Shown here piece after piece: positions 53,155-61,991 of a DNA stretch of 64,000 nucleotides (positions within the stretch are counted from its first letter, which is position 1; each line of letters starts with the position of its first letter). This DNA comes from Halogeometricum sp. S1BR25-6. GTDB lineage: Archaea > Halobacteriota > Halobacteria > Halobacteriales > Haloferacaceae. A program made the translations under genes and the position numbers. The notes under the pieces are model-generated. The model saw only the letters and a list, made by a program, of their open reading frames with translations, was not told the DNA's origin and did not search any database. The stretch covers positions 186,001 to 250,000 of the forward strand of contig NZ_JAMQOP010000002.1 of assembly GCF_031624495.1 (NCBI RefSeq), given 5' to 3'.

Positions 53155-53520
53155 CTACGTCCGGAACGACTCGCCGCACCCGCACTCGCTGACGACGTTG
53201 GGGTTCTCGACGTGGAAGCCCGCGCCCTGCAGGCCGCCCTCGAACTGGAGGGTCGACCCGCCGATGTAGTTCTGACTCGCCGGGTCGACAAACACCCGGA
53301 GGCCGTTCTGTTCGATGATGGCGTCGTCCTCTTCGGGTTCGTGGTCGAAGCGCATCCCGTAGGAGAGACCCGCACAGCCGCCCTGCTGGACGAACAGGCG
53401 AAGTCCTGACACGTCGGTGTCCATCCCTTCGGACTCCATCAGTTGGAGGGCCTCCGAGGCCGCCGATTCCGTCACCGTCACGGCCGCGTCGGTCCCGCCG
53501 TCGACCGTCTCGGTACTCAT
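53155..53520 (-). CDS. A-type iron-sulfur carrier protein (IscA/ErpA/HesB family)
   Basis: 121 residues from the ATG at 53520. The three conserved cysteines are in GGCAGLSYGM and ECGCGESF, the fingerprint of A-type carriers that hand Fe-S clusters to apoproteins. An N-terminal disordered segment of about 13 residues precedes VTVTESAASEAL. It could serve Fe-S proteins such as the ferredoxin and FixC in this window. Confidence 0.92.
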   Translation of the reverse strand: MSTETVDGGTDAAVTVTESAASEALQLMESEGMDTDVSGLRLFVQQGGCAGLSYGMRFDHEPEEDDAIIEQNGLRVFVDPASQNYIGGSTLQFEGGLQGAGFHVENPNVVSECGCGESFRT

Positions 53521-53585
53521 GGGAGAACGTACCCGGTACACCCTGTTAACGTTGACGCCGACCGCGACCCGGTCCGAACCTCCGT

Positions 53586-54368
53586 TCACCCCTCCGTCTC
53601 GACGGGCCGCACCGCCGTGGCGACGAGTTCGCCTTCGACGCCGACGTCCGCCGTGACGCTCGCGTCCGCGAACCCGGCGTCATCGAGGGCCGCGCGAACC
53701 TCGCTCGCGTCGACGACGCGGAACGGCGTTCGCTCGGACGCGACGCCCACCGCGCCCGTCCGGCGGTCGGTGACCCGATAGTCCGCGCGAATCGCCGATT
53801 CCCCGAGTGCGACGTCGACGGCGCGTTCGAGCACGTAGCGCGCGCCGCGGTACGTCTCCACGCCCGACTCGGCGACCGCCCGCGCGTCGGAGAACGCGCC
53901 GGCGACGAGGATACCGCCCGGTCTGAGGGTCGCGTACGCGCCCGCGAAGAGCGCCGAGAGCGGGGCCGGTGGGGACACGCCGGTCGCGTCGAAGGCGCAG
54001 ACGGCGTCGAACGCGGCGCGCAGGGGCGGGTTCGCCGGGTCGCCGCGGACGACGGGCGCGCCGCGCGCGGCGGCGAACGCGAGCAGTTCCGGGGAACGGT
54101 CGACGCCGACGGCGTCGTAGTCCTCGCACAGGCGGTCCAACAGCGTTCCCGTGCCGCATCCGAGTTCGGCAACCCGGTCGACGTCGGCGGGGAGGCGCGC
54201 CGCGAGGAGTTCTCGACGGACGTCCGTTCGGGCGGACGCCGCCTCGGAGACGTCCATTCGCGCGCGGACGGGCGCGAGCGTCGTCGTCAGCGAGTGGTCG
54301 GCGTCGGGGGCCTCAACCACGCGGGCGCAGGCGTCCGCGAACGACGGGGGGCGCGGGCGCGACGGCAT
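53586..54368 (-). CDS. SAM-dependent methyltransferase
   Basis: 260 residues. Class I methyltransferase motif I is VAELGCGTGTLLDRL (about residues 58-72). The acidic residue after strand 2 is in AVGVDRSPELL, motif II is FDAVCAFDATG and post-I LRPGGILVAGAFSD. It lies 11 bp after hisD on the same strand, so co-transcribed. The substrate is unknown, and a link to histidine metabolism is not supported beyond position. Confidence 0.85.
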   Translation of the reverse strand: MPSRPRPPSFADACARVVEAPDADHSLTTTLAPVRARMDVSEAASARTDVRRELLAARLPADVDRVAELGCGTGTLLDRLCEDYDAVGVDRSPELLAFAAARGAPVVRGDPANPPLRAAFDAVCAFDATGVSPPAPLSALFAGAYATLRPGGILVAGAFSDARAVAESGVETYRGARYVLERAVDVALGESAIRADYRVTDRRTGAVGVASERTPFRVVDASEVRAALDDAGFADASVTADVGVEGELVATAVRPVETEG

Positions 54369-54379
54369 CTTAGGTCACG

Positions 54380-55735
54380 TCACTTGCCGCCTGCGTCTCC
54401 GTCTTCGCCCTCGAACCGCGCGCGAACGCTCTCGGCGTGCGCCTCCAACCCCTCGGCCTCGGCCAGTGTCTCAACGGTCGAGGAGAGGTCCGACAGCGCC
54501 CCCTCGTCGAGTCGCTGGACCGTCGTCGACCGGAGGAACGTCTCCACCGAGAGGCCGCCGTAGCGCTTCGCGCCGCCGGAGGTGGGGAGGACGTGGTTCG
54601 TCCCGGAGGCGTAGTCGCCGGCCGCCACGGGCGTGTGCGGCCCGAGGAAGACGCTCCCGGCGTTCGAGATTCTATCCAGGAGCGCCTCGTCGTCGTCCGC
54701 CTGAATCGACAGGTGCTCGGCGGCGTACTCCTCGGCGAACAGCACCGCCTCGGACATTGACCGCGCGAGGAGGACGCCCGAAGCGTCGTTCTCCAGCGCG
54801 CCGCGAATCGTCTCGGCTCGCTCCCGACCGTCGACCCGCCGTTCGACGGCCTCAGCGATTGCCTCGGCCGTCTCGGCGTCGTCGGTGACGGCGACGACGG
54901 AGGCGTTCTCGTCGTGTTCGGCCTGCGCCACCACGTCGGCGGCGACGTACTCCGGTTCGCAGGTGTCGTCGGCCAACACGAGCACCTCCGACGGCCCGGC
55001 GAGGAAGTCGATGTCGACGTCGCCGCGCACCTCGGCCTTCGCCGCCGTCACCCACTTATTACCCGGTCCGACCACCTTCTGCACCGCTTTGACCGTCTCG
55101 GTGCCGTAGGCGAGGGCGGCGATGCCCTGCGCGCCGCCGACGCTGTAGATTCGGTCGGCGCCCGCGATGTGCGCCGCCGCGAGGGTGATGGGGTTCACCG
55201 GGTCGCCCGGCGGCGTGGCGACGGCGACGTGTTCGACACCGGCCACCTTCGCGGGGACGACGCCCATCAGGACGCTGGAGGGGTAGGCGGCCGTCCCGCC
55301 GGGGGCGTAGACGCCCACCCTGTCGAGGGGTCGGAACCGGCGGCCGAGTTCCCGCCTTCCGGGAGAGCGTCGCTCCCCCGACGTCGCGTTCGCCTCGCTC
55401 ACGCGACCCTCCCCGAACGACTCGCGCCAATCCTCGGGCATCTGCCGCTCGTGGAACTCGCGGATGTTCTCGGCGGCCGCCTCGATGGCCTCGCGCACGT
55501 CGTCGTCTATCTCCTCAAAGGCGCGTTCGGCGTCGTCGGTCACGTCCAGGTTCCCCACTTCGACGCCGTCGAACTCGCGGCAGAAGTTCCGCACCGCCAC
55601 GTCGCCCTCCTCGCGGACGCGAGAGACGATGTCCCGCGCGTCCGACCGTGCCTCCGCGACGCCGGCGTCCCGTTCGAAGAACGCGGCGCGTTCGGCCGGC
55701 GCGAGTTCGGCCACCTCCCGAACGTCGAGTTGCAT
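54380..55735 (-). CDS. hisD: Histidinol dehydrogenase with a short palindromic in-frame insert
   Basis: 451 residues from the ATG at 55735 (MQLDVREVAELAPAE). It oxidises histidinol to histidine in two NAD-dependent steps. Signatures: RVGVYAPGGTAAYPSSVLMG, PGNKWVTAAKAEVRG, AEHDENASV, AEHLSIQ and GSVFLGPHTPVAAGDYASG (zinc and catalytic Glu/His). Between GEGRV and GRRFRP there are about 17 extra residues rich in Arg, Ser and Gly (about 113-130), encoded by DNA that can fold into a hairpin. Everything else is standard. Confidence 0.95.
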   Translation of the reverse strand: MQLDVREVAELAPAERAAFFERDAGVAEARSDARDIVSRVREEGDVAVRNFCREFDGVEVGNLDVTDDAERAFEEIDDDVREAIEAAAENIREFHERQMPEDWRESFGEGRVSEANATSGERRSPGRRELGRRFRPLDRVGVYAPGGTAAYPSSVLMGVVPAKVAGVEHVAVATPPGDPVNPITLAAAHIAGADRIYSVGGAQGIAALAYGTETVKAVQKVVGPGNKWVTAAKAEVRGDVDIDFLAGPSEVLVLADDTCEPEYVAADVVAQAEHDENASVVAVTDDAETAEAIAEAVERRVDGRERAETIRGALENDASGVLLARSMSEAVLFAEEYAAEHLSIQADDDEALLDRISNAGSVFLGPHTPVAAGDYASGTNHVLPTSGGAKRYGGLSVETFLRSTTVQRLDEGALSDLSSTVETLAEAEGLEAHAESVRARFEGEDGDAGGK

Positions 55736-55884
55736 GCTCCGCGATTCGGTAGCGTCGGGTAAGGACGTTCCGGAACCGCGGCCGTGGTTCCCGCCCCGTT
55801 CCGCCGGCGCTCCGGCCGTTCCGCTTTGTCCGCCCGCGCTCACCGCCGCCGCCCTCTTGTGTCCCGCGCGAGACACCACGGTCG

Positions 55885-56667
55885 ATGACCACCGACCCGG
55901 TTCGCGTGCTCAGCTTCAACGTCCGGTACGACACCGACCACGACGGCCCCGACGCGTGGCCGAACCGCCGCGAGGACGCCATCCGCCTCGTGCGCTATCA
56001 CCGTCCCGACGTGGTCTGTCTGCAGGAACCGCTCGAACACCAACTGGACGCCTTCCGCGAGGGACTTGAGGGGTACGAGTGGGTGGACGTCCCACGCACG
56101 GGCGAGAAGGACATCGACGGCGTGACGGACGAACACGTCCCCGTCGGCTACGACGCCGACCGGTTCTCCCTGGTCGACGACGAGACGTTCTGGCTGTCGG
56201 AGACGCCGGAGGAAGTCGGGAGCGTCGGTTGGGACGCCGACCTGCCGCGCGTGCTCACGCGCGCGACGCTCGAAGACGAGTCGGGCGACCGCTTCCACGT
56301 CGCCAGCGTCCACCTCGACAACAAGGGGCCGGAGGCGCGCCTCGAAGGCGCGAAACTCGCCCGCGACCGCCTGCGCGAACTCGACGCCCCCGTGATTCTG
56401 GCGGGCGACTGCAACGACACCCCGGACTCCGACCCCATCGCGGCGTTCACGGAGTACTTCGACGACGCGAAGGAGGCCGCCGAACACGGCCACCACGGCC
56501 CGGACAAGACGATGCACCGCTTCACCGGCGAACCGAAGGAGCGCATCGACTACGTGTTCGTCCGCGACTGCGACGTGAAACTGAGCGCGACGCTCGCCGA
56601 CCGCATCGACGACGACTCCTACCCCTCGGATCACTTCCCCATCGCGGCGGACGTGGTGCCGCGGTAG
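55885..56667 (+). CDS. Endonuclease/exonuclease/phosphatase-family protein
   Basis: 260 residues. EEP fold motifs are complete: LSFNVRYD, VVCLQEPL (catalytic Glu), the His/Asn pair in LAGDCNDTPDS, and YPSDHFPIAADV. No signal peptide. Family members cleave DNA, sphingomyelin or phosphoesters; closest in style to the bacterial and archaeal hydrolases with FNVRYD starts. The specific substrate is not predictable. Divergent from hisD. Confidence 0.88.
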   Translation: MTTDPVRVLSFNVRYDTDHDGPDAWPNRREDAIRLVRYHRPDVVCLQEPLEHQLDAFREGLEGYEWVDVPRTGEKDIDGVTDEHVPVGYDADRFSLVDDETFWLSETPEEVGSVGWDADLPRVLTRATLEDESGDRFHVASVHLDNKGPEARLEGAKLARDRLRELDAPVILAGDCNDTPDSDPIAAFTEYFDDAKEAAEHGHHGPDKTMHRFTGEPKERIDYVFVRDCDVKLSATLADRIDDDSYPSDHFPIAADVVPR

Positions 56668-56687
56668 CGGAACGGAACGGAGGCGAG

Positions 56688-56707
56688 GAGAAGAGAAGAG
56701 AAGAGAG
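56688..56707. repeat. Short tandem repeat (GAGAA)3-GAGAG
   Basis: Four 5-nt purine units directly after the EEP gene. On the minus strand this is a pyrimidine tract about 105 bases past the stop of the membrane gene at 56813, and might aid termination there. Confidence 0.7.
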
Positions 56708-56812
56708 GTTCATGTCCGAACGTGCTCCGGCGGCGAAAAAACACACTGAGCCGGCGACCCCGTCGGAGTCCCCCGATTCGGTGACGGCCGACGGCGCCGT
56801 ACGCGGTCGGTC

Positions 56813-57241
56813 TCAGAGACGGACCGTGCCGACGACGAACGCCACCACCGGGACGGCGACGAGGATGTGGAAGGCTGCGAGGACGACCTGTCCGGCGGCG
56901 GTGACGCCCATCGAGGGGGCGACGGTCAGCACCGGGACGAGCATCACCGCGAAGACGGCGGCCGCGAGGGCGACGAAGTTTCGCGTCGGACGCGCGGTGA
57001 AGCGGTCGAGGGCCGCGTACGCGACGGCGGCGAACACGCCGGCGACGACGGCGCTTCCGAGCAACGGGCCGGCGGCGAAGGGGTCCATCGCACCCCCCGC
57101 GCCGACGTCCACGCCGAGGAGTTCGACGGCGAGTCGGGCGGCGAACACGAGGACGACGGCCGTCAGGACACCGAACGCGGTTCGGCGGGCGAGGTCACCC
57201 GCGGTCGTCGGCGCAACCGCTCCAGACGTTGTGAATTGCAT
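56813..57241 (-). CDS. DUF6069-like four-helix membrane protein
   Basis: 142 residues with four hydrophobic segments. The order LLGVDVGAGG, then AALDRFTARPTRNFVALAAAVF and the HILVAVPVVAFVVGTVRL end resembles DUF6069 proteins of actinobacteria and haloarchaea, where LDRFTARPRR is typical. Function unknown. It sits on the same strand as, and 110 bp from, the cold-shock gene. Confidence 0.7.
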   Translation of the reverse strand: MQFTTSGAVAPTTAGDLARRTAFGVLTAVVLVFAARLAVELLGVDVGAGGAMDPFAAGPLLGSAVVAGVFAAVAYAALDRFTARPTRNFVALAAAVFAVMLVPVLTVAPSMGVTAAGQVVLAAFHILVAVPVVAFVVGTVRL

Positions 57242-57351
57242 ACCCCCTCGTACGCGCGCCGAGGAGATAATCTAGCCAGTCGTGCTCGGTCGTAAAATCG
57301 GAGAGAAGATTCGCGTTCGTCCGGCCGCCGGATGCGGCGTTGAGAACCGAA

Positions 57352-57546
57352 TTACTGCCGCGTCAGGTTCGCCGCGCGCGGACCCTTGGGGGCGTCTTCG
57401 ATGGTAAACTCTACGTCTGTTCCCTCTTCGAGGTCCGGGCCGCCGATGTCTTCCATGTGGAAGAACACGTCGTCGTCAGCGTCGTCCGTCGAGATGAAAC
57501 CGTAACCGCCAGTGTCGTTGAAGAAATCAACGTTTCCTTTCGCCAT
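57352..57546 (-). CDS. cspA: Cold-shock-domain protein
   Basis: 64 residues. RNP1-like GGYGFISTDD and RNP2-like DVFFHMEDI are intact, with the ending GPRAANLTR of CspA proteins. It binds single-stranded nucleic acid and acts as an RNA chaperone. It is more acidic than bacterial CspA, as expected in a salt-in organism. TATA-like CCTTATGCG on the minus strand is about 27 bases before the ATG, so the mRNA should be leaderless. Confidence 0.95.
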   Translation of the reverse strand: MAKGNVDFFNDTGGYGFISTDDADDDVFFHMEDIGGPDLEEGTDVEFTIEDAPKGPRAANLTRQ

Positions 57547-57910
57547 TGCGTTTCAACACAGCGGAGGTGTACGCATAAGGCTTCCGAGATATCAGCTACC
57601 ACGCGATATTCGTAGACAATCGTCCTCTAAATCAGCGAAAACGAATACGAATATTCTGATTCGGTAGTTCCGAGAGGCGCGGTCGTCGGTATCCAGTTCT
57701 CCGAGGGTCAGTTCTGTCGAATCGGCGATTCGGGCGCCGGGTCGCGACGCCGCGTTGAGCGTTCACTCGGGTGTCACGGAGTTCTCGGCGGGGTCCGTGA
57801 ACGGGCACATCAGATAGCCGCCGAACCCGAGACCCGAGTCAAGGGGAGGGGCGGGAGAGGCGGCGGAGCGTTCGGAAGCGATTCGGGACCGGTTCGTCCG
57901 CCCGAGTCGA
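57547..57910. other. 364-bp region upstream of cspA with AT-rich inverted repeat
   Basis: No convincing gene. The cspA-proximal part holds the TATA element and an AT-rich island (57600-57665). That island has a perfect 9-bp inverted repeat ATATTCGTA (57606-57614) / TACGAATAT (57646-57654) and two tandem CGAATA units (57642-57653). The rest is GC-rich and featureless apart from short open frames. Confidence 0.5.
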
Positions 57911-58627
57911 CTACTCCTCGGCCGCGTCGGACTCCCAGCCCTCGGTGAAGATGCGGTCCTCGTCGGCGCCCGCCTCGACCAGCAGGTCCTCCGTCTCGAC
58001 GACCATCTCGGGGACGCCGCAGACGTAGAAGTCCGTCTCCTCGACGTCCAGACCGTCCAGCGCGTCCGGGAGGTGGTCCTGCACGTGCCCCGTCCGACCG
58101 TTCCACGCCTCGCTCTCGGCGTCCGAGAGGACGTAGTCGACGTCGAGGGTCGCCTCCTCGGCGCGGAGTTGGTCGAGGCTCTCGCGGAAGATGAGGTGCT
58201 CCTGGTCGCGTTCGCCGAACACGAGGCGCGCGTCGCCCTCGCCCTCGCGGGCGTACTGTTTGACCATCGGGTAGAGGGGGGTGATGCCCGTCCCGGTGGC
58301 GAGGAAGACGGCGTCGCGGTCGAAGTCGCGCACGTGGAGGTTACCGTCGACCTCCTCGACCTCTATCTCGTCGCCCGGCGTCCGTTCGTGCATGAAGACG
58401 GAACCGGTGCCGTCGTCGTAGCGCTTGATGGCGAGAATCAGCTGATTCGTCCCCGGCAGGTTCGCCGCCGTGTAGGGTCGCGCCTCCTCCTCGCCGTCGG
58501 ATTCGAAGTGGACCATCGTGTGCTGGCCCGGGTCGTACTCGAAGGTGTGCTCGTCGGCGACGAGGCGGAACTGCTTGACGTCCGGCGTCATCCGGTGTAC
58601 GTCCGCGACGGTGACGGTGAGCGTCAT
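57911..58627 (-). CDS. FAD/NAD(P)-dependent oxidoreductase (ferredoxin-NADP reductase family)
   Basis: 238 residues. The FAD domain has YDPGQHTMVHF and RPYTAANLPG (R-x-Y-T/S). The NAD(P) domain has ATGTGITPLYPM, RLVFGERDQEHLIF, and DFYVCGVPEMV (C-G-x-P). This is the flavohemoglobin/phenol-hydroxylase reductase-like arrangement without a fused Fe-S domain. It probably transfers electrons between NAD(P)H and a separate carrier such as a ferredoxin. The partner is unknown. Confidence 0.9.
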   Translation of the reverse strand: MTLTVTVADVHRMTPDVKQFRLVADEHTFEYDPGQHTMVHFESDGEEEARPYTAANLPGTNQLILAIKRYDDGTGSVFMHERTPGDEIEVEEVDGNLHVRDFDRDAVFLATGTGITPLYPMVKQYAREGEGDARLVFGERDQEHLIFRESLDQLRAEEATLDVDYVLSDAESEAWNGRTGHVQDHLPDALDGLDVEETDFYVCGVPEMVVETEDLLVEAGADEDRIFTEGWESDAAEE

Positions 58628-58725
58628 ATTCCCGGCTTAGGAGTGAACGCGCAAAGGCGTGCTGGCGGGTCGGTCGGCGGGCCGAACACAGAACTATCCG
58701 TCTCGTCTCCCACTATCCGGTATCC

Positions 58726-59430
58726 ATGTCGCGCCACTTCCTCACCGCCCGTTGGCGCAACCTCCTCAACCTCACCTACGCCGTCCCGCCGGAGACGTTG
58801 GAACCACACTGTCCGGACGGCGTCGAACTGGAGGTGCAGGACGGCGAGAGTTTCGTCAGCCTGGTCGGCTTCGACTTCGAGGACACCCGCGTCTTCGGCG
58901 TCCCGTGGCCCGGCTACCGCGACTTCCCCGAACTGAACCTCCGCTTCTACGTGCGCTACGAGGGCGAACGCGGCGTCGTCTTTATCGGGGAGTACGTCCC
59001 GAAGCGCCTCGTGGCGTGGATGGCCCGCGGCATCTACAACGAACCGTACACGTACGCGCCGATGAAACGCGCCGAACGGATCGGCGAGGGCCGCCGGTCG
59101 TACTGGCTCGGCGTCCGGCGCGGCGGCGAGACGCACTCGTTCACTGTCGAGACGACCGACGCCTCGCCGTCGGTCCCGCCTGAGGACACGCCCGCGTACT
59201 TCTTCAAAGAACACGAGTGGGGGTTCGGCGAGGGACACCGCGGAGCGACGAAACGCTACCGCGTCGACCACCCGCAGTGGGCGGTCTACGACCCGGTGGA
59301 CGTCTCTTTGGACCTCGATTACGGCGTCCTGTACGGCGAGAAGTGGTCGTTCCTGAACGACGCGGAGCCGAGACACACCGTCTTCGCGGAGGGGTCCGAC
59401 GTGGTCGTCTACCCGTCCGAGGTGCTCTGA
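58726..59430 (+). CDS. DUF2071 (YqjF-like) protein
   Basis: 234 residues. LTARWRNLLNLTYAVPPETLEPHCPDGVEL, read in two parts (LTARWRNLLNLTY and VPPETLEPHCP), and the FPELNLRFYVRYEGERGVVFI region identify DUF2071, a family related to acetoacetate decarboxylase. Later TPAYFFKEHEWGFG is also typical. Catalytic activity is unproven for the family. Divergent from the flavin reductase (98 bp). Confidence 0.88.
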   Translation: MSRHFLTARWRNLLNLTYAVPPETLEPHCPDGVELEVQDGESFVSLVGFDFEDTRVFGVPWPGYRDFPELNLRFYVRYEGERGVVFIGEYVPKRLVAWMARGIYNEPYTYAPMKRAERIGEGRRSYWLGVRRGGETHSFTVETTDASPSVPPEDTPAYFFKEHEWGFGEGHRGATKRYRVDHPQWAVYDPVDVSLDLDYGVLYGEKWSFLNDAEPRHTVFAEGSDVVVYPSEVL

Positions 59431-59471
59431 GGCGGCGGGTACGGCGCGACACGGCGCAACCGGGCCCGCGC

Positions 59472-60428
59472 TCATCCGTCCGTCGCGTGCCGTTCGAGAA
59501 CGGGAACGCGACTCCGGAGCAGCGAGCGCAGGTGGTCGGCGCCGTCGAGGACGGTCAGGTCCGCCTCCGGAAGCCACGCCGCGAGGCGGCGTGCGCCTTC
59601 GACGGGAACGTTCGCGTCCTCGTCCCCGTGCCACAGACCGACCGGCGCGGCGACGTCTTCCAGCGAGAACTCCCACGGGTGAGCGAGCAGACGCGTCTCC
59701 GTGACGAACCCGCGCCGGTGACGGGCGAACGCCGCCGCGAAGTCGCGCGCGACCAGGTCGGCGACGCCGTCCGGGAGGGCCCCGTCGACGGAAGTGTACT
59801 GAGAGGTGACGAGCGACGGCGGGGCGCGCCGCGCGAGTCGGGCCTGCGCGCCGACCAGTCGCGCCGCCAGCGACGGCATCCGCTCGCAGAGTATCTCGAG
59901 GAGGCGAAGCGTCGGCGGGGGCGACGAACGGAGGGATGGGGGGACGGCGCCGGCGACGACGTCGACGCGGCGGACGCGGTCGCCACGCGTCGCCGCCGCG
60001 GCGAGGGCGTGCGGGCCGCCGCCGGAGAAGCCGACGAGGCCGACGCGCGAGGCGTCCGCCTCGTCCGCCACCGCGGCGACGACCCGTCCGGCGTCCGCCG
60101 GCGTCCGAACCGGTTCGGCGTCCGAACGTCCGTACCCCGGTCTGTCGGGGGCGAAGACGCGGACGCCCGCCTCGAACGCCCGGTCCGCGAACAGGCCGCC
60201 GAGGAGGCGCGACCCGGGGGTCCCGTGGAGGAAACAGACCGGGACGCCCTCGGGGTTGCCGTACTCGGCGTACGCGACCCGACGACCGTCGGGCAGGCGG
60301 ACCGACCGGAGGGTCGACCCGTCGACCGCCGGCGCTCCGTCGGCGACCAAACGGTTCGTCTCCGCCCGCCCCGTCGCCGTCCGAGACGCCGCTCCTCCGT
60401 CCGTCGAGTCGGCGCATCTCTCGTTCAT
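59472..60428 (-). CDS. Alpha/beta hydrolase
   Basis: 318 residues from the ATG at 60428. The oxyanion loop is FLHGTPGSRLL, nucleophile elbow GFSGGG, acid in HGDEDANVP and His in DGADHLRSL, so a complete triad. The HGTPGSR and PDRPGYGRSD segments are typical of proline-iminopeptidase/epoxide-hydrolase-like members. The N-terminal 40 residues are poorly ordered. Divergent from a Bat-type regulator gene with only 58 bp between the starts, so the two promoters overlap. Confidence 0.85.
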   Translation of the reverse strand: MNERCADSTDGGAASRTATGRAETNRLVADGAPAVDGSTLRSVRLPDGRRVAYAEYGNPEGVPVCFLHGTPGSRLLGGLFADRAFEAGVRVFAPDRPGYGRSDAEPVRTPADAGRVVAAVADEADASRVGLVGFSGGGPHALAAAATRGDRVRRVDVVAGAVPPSLRSSPPPTLRLLEILCERMPSLAARLVGAQARLARRAPPSLVTSQYTSVDGALPDGVADLVARDFAAAFARHRRGFVTETRLLAHPWEFSLEDVAAPVGLWHGDEDANVPVEGARRLAAWLPEADLTVLDGADHLRSLLRSRVPVLERHATDG

Positions 60429-60486
60429 CGCTCGGAGGTTCGGCCGCGAGGAGGGAATCGATACTCCCGGACGAGTGCGGTGCTTT

Positions 60487-61191
60487 ATGTCGCTCCTCCG
60501 TCGCCTTCGCGACGTGAACCGAGTCGCGTTCGGCGTCACGTACCCGCCGGAACGGATTCACCCGCTCCACCGCCGACTGACGCGGACCGACGGCGCCTCG
60601 CGGATGGAACTGCTCGCGTGGGGGCCGACGGACGAGGTGACGACGCTGTCGTGGTTCGACGCGACGCCCGAGACGGCGCGCGGACTGCTCGCGGCGGTGG
60701 AGTCGACGGCGACGACCGACCTCGTCGCGGGCGACGGCGGCACCTACGCCTTCGTCCGCCAGACGCGCTTCGAGTTCGACGACGCCCTGCTGGCCGCCGT
60801 CGCGGAGGCCCGGGCGGCGTTCCTGCCGCCGGTGACGTTCCGCGAGGACGGGACGGCGACGGTCGAAGCGGTCGGCGAGCGCGCGGCACTGAGCGAGTTC
60901 TACGAGGCGCTCGACGAGTTGGTCGACGTGCGGGTCGAACGCGTCCGCGACTTCCGGCGGGGCGGGTCGCCGCCGACGCTCACCGACCGGCGGCGCGAGG
61001 CGGTGGCGGCGGCGTCGGCGGTCGGGTACTACGACGTTCCCCGGACGGGCACCGTCGCGGACGTCGCCGCCGAACTCGACTGCGCGAAGAGCACCGCGGG
61101 CGAACTGCTCCGCCGCGCGGAGGCGGCGCTGGTCGACGAGTTCACTTCGCGAGGGTCGCTCGGCGGGGACGAAAACGGGTGCGTTCGATAG
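60487..61191 (+). CDS. Bat-type HTH_10 transcriptional regulator
   Basis: 234 residues. The C-terminal HTH of the haloarchaeal Bat family is clear: LTDRRREAVAAASAVGYYDVPRTGTVADVAAELDCAKSTAGELLRRAE, i.e. LTDRRREA, GYYDVPR and the recognition helix region CAKSTAGELLRRAE. The N-terminal domain (about 1-155) resembles Bat-associated sensor modules but has no PAS or GAF motif I can name. It may control the divergent hydrolase gene. Confidence 0.87.
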   Translation: MSLLRRLRDVNRVAFGVTYPPERIHPLHRRLTRTDGASRMELLAWGPTDEVTTLSWFDATPETARGLLAAVESTATTDLVAGDGGTYAFVRQTRFEFDDALLAAVAEARAAFLPPVTFREDGTATVEAVGERAALSEFYEALDELVDVRVERVRDFRRGGSPPTLTDRRREAVAAASAVGYYDVPRTGTVADVAAELDCAKSTAGELLRRAEAALVDEFTSRGSLGGDENGCVR

Positions 61192-61221
61192 CGCGGGGGG
61201 TCGCCCACTCGGAACGGAGTT

Positions 61222-61710
61222 TTAGGACAGCGAGTCGTAGTCGTAGTTCGACGTCGCCTCGGAGAGTTCCTCCAGCGCCGCCTCGTCCTCGTCGAGGTTC
61301 TGCTGCAGCAGTTCCGCCGCGTCCTCGCGGCCACTCTCGCGGGCGAGGGCGACGAGGCTCTCGTAGGCCGATTGCTCGTACCGTTCGGTCTTCGTCGCGG
61401 TGACGAGGTTGTAGTAGTCCAGAACGGGACCGGACTCGCCCTCCTCGAGGAACTCCTCCCACTCGGTCAGGAGACCCTCGATTCCCTCGCACTCCTCGGT
61501 CTGCGGCGGTTCGCCGGACTCCTCGAACACCTCGACCAGTCGGTCGATGTGCGTCGCCGTCTCGTCGAGGTGCGAGCGGAACAGTTCTTCGACTTCCTCG
61601 TCCTCGCTCAACTCCGCCATCCGCTCGTACGCGGTGGTGAGTTCGTGGGCGGCGAAGTAGATGTCTTGCAGTTCGTGCTCGAACAGTTCGTCCATACTCG
61701 CGACAGACAT
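61222..61710 (-). CDS. DUF892 / YciE-like ferritin-like protein (second copy)
   Basis: 162 residues. MDELFEHELQDIYFAAHELTTAYERMAEL and ETATHIDRLVEVFEESGEPP follow the same helical plan as the protein at 16181, with Glu and His at equivalent spacings (EHEL-x-DIY and DETATHI). It then has TERYEQSAYESLVALA. It has the family's normal length. Two very divergent copies in one window suggest separate roles in stress response. Confidence 0.85.
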   Translation of the reverse strand: MSVASMDELFEHELQDIYFAAHELTTAYERMAELSEDEEVEELFRSHLDETATHIDRLVEVFEESGEPPQTEECEGIEGLLTEWEEFLEEGESGPVLDYYNLVTATKTERYEQSAYESLVALARESGREDAAELLQQNLDEDEAALEELSEATSNYDYDSLS

Positions 61711-61786
61711 GACAGATACGTACAGTGGCGTGCGTCGGAATACGCTTGTGGCCCGAGCGGCTCCGAAAATGCCGAGAGTCTCCCGC

Positions 61787-61991
61787 TCAGAGCGTGCCTC
61801 CGAGGCGTTCGGTCGCTGTCTCGTTGACGAAGTAGGTCGCCTCGTACGGGCCGACCGTTTCGGCGTCCACCGTCGGAGGACGGTCGGGGTGCTCGCGCGG
61901 TTCGACGGCGTTGCCGCCGGTCAGGCACCCAGACAGCCGGCGAACAGCACGACAGGGCGACCCTCAGGAGGACGAGAGCGCGCTGGTTCAC
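61787..61991 (-). pseudogene. Frameshifted small lipoprotein gene
   Basis: From the GTG at 61991 one frame encodes a signal-like NQRALVLLRVALS. The next frame encodes a lipobox LSGCLTGG followed by a protein-like acidic tail (TVDAETVGPYEATYFVNETA) ending at TGA 61787. The span of 205 bases is one more than a multiple of three, so a single-base frameshift separates start from body; a third frame also reads VVLFAGCLGA at the same place. It is either a decayed gene, a programmed shift or a sequence error. Confidence 0.5.

Noticed and set aside
57700-57910. Extra minus-strand gene between the flavin reductase and cspA
   Set aside because: An open frame ending near 57775 exists, but it has no clear start, no motif and a Pro/Ser-rich start region, so I do not call it.
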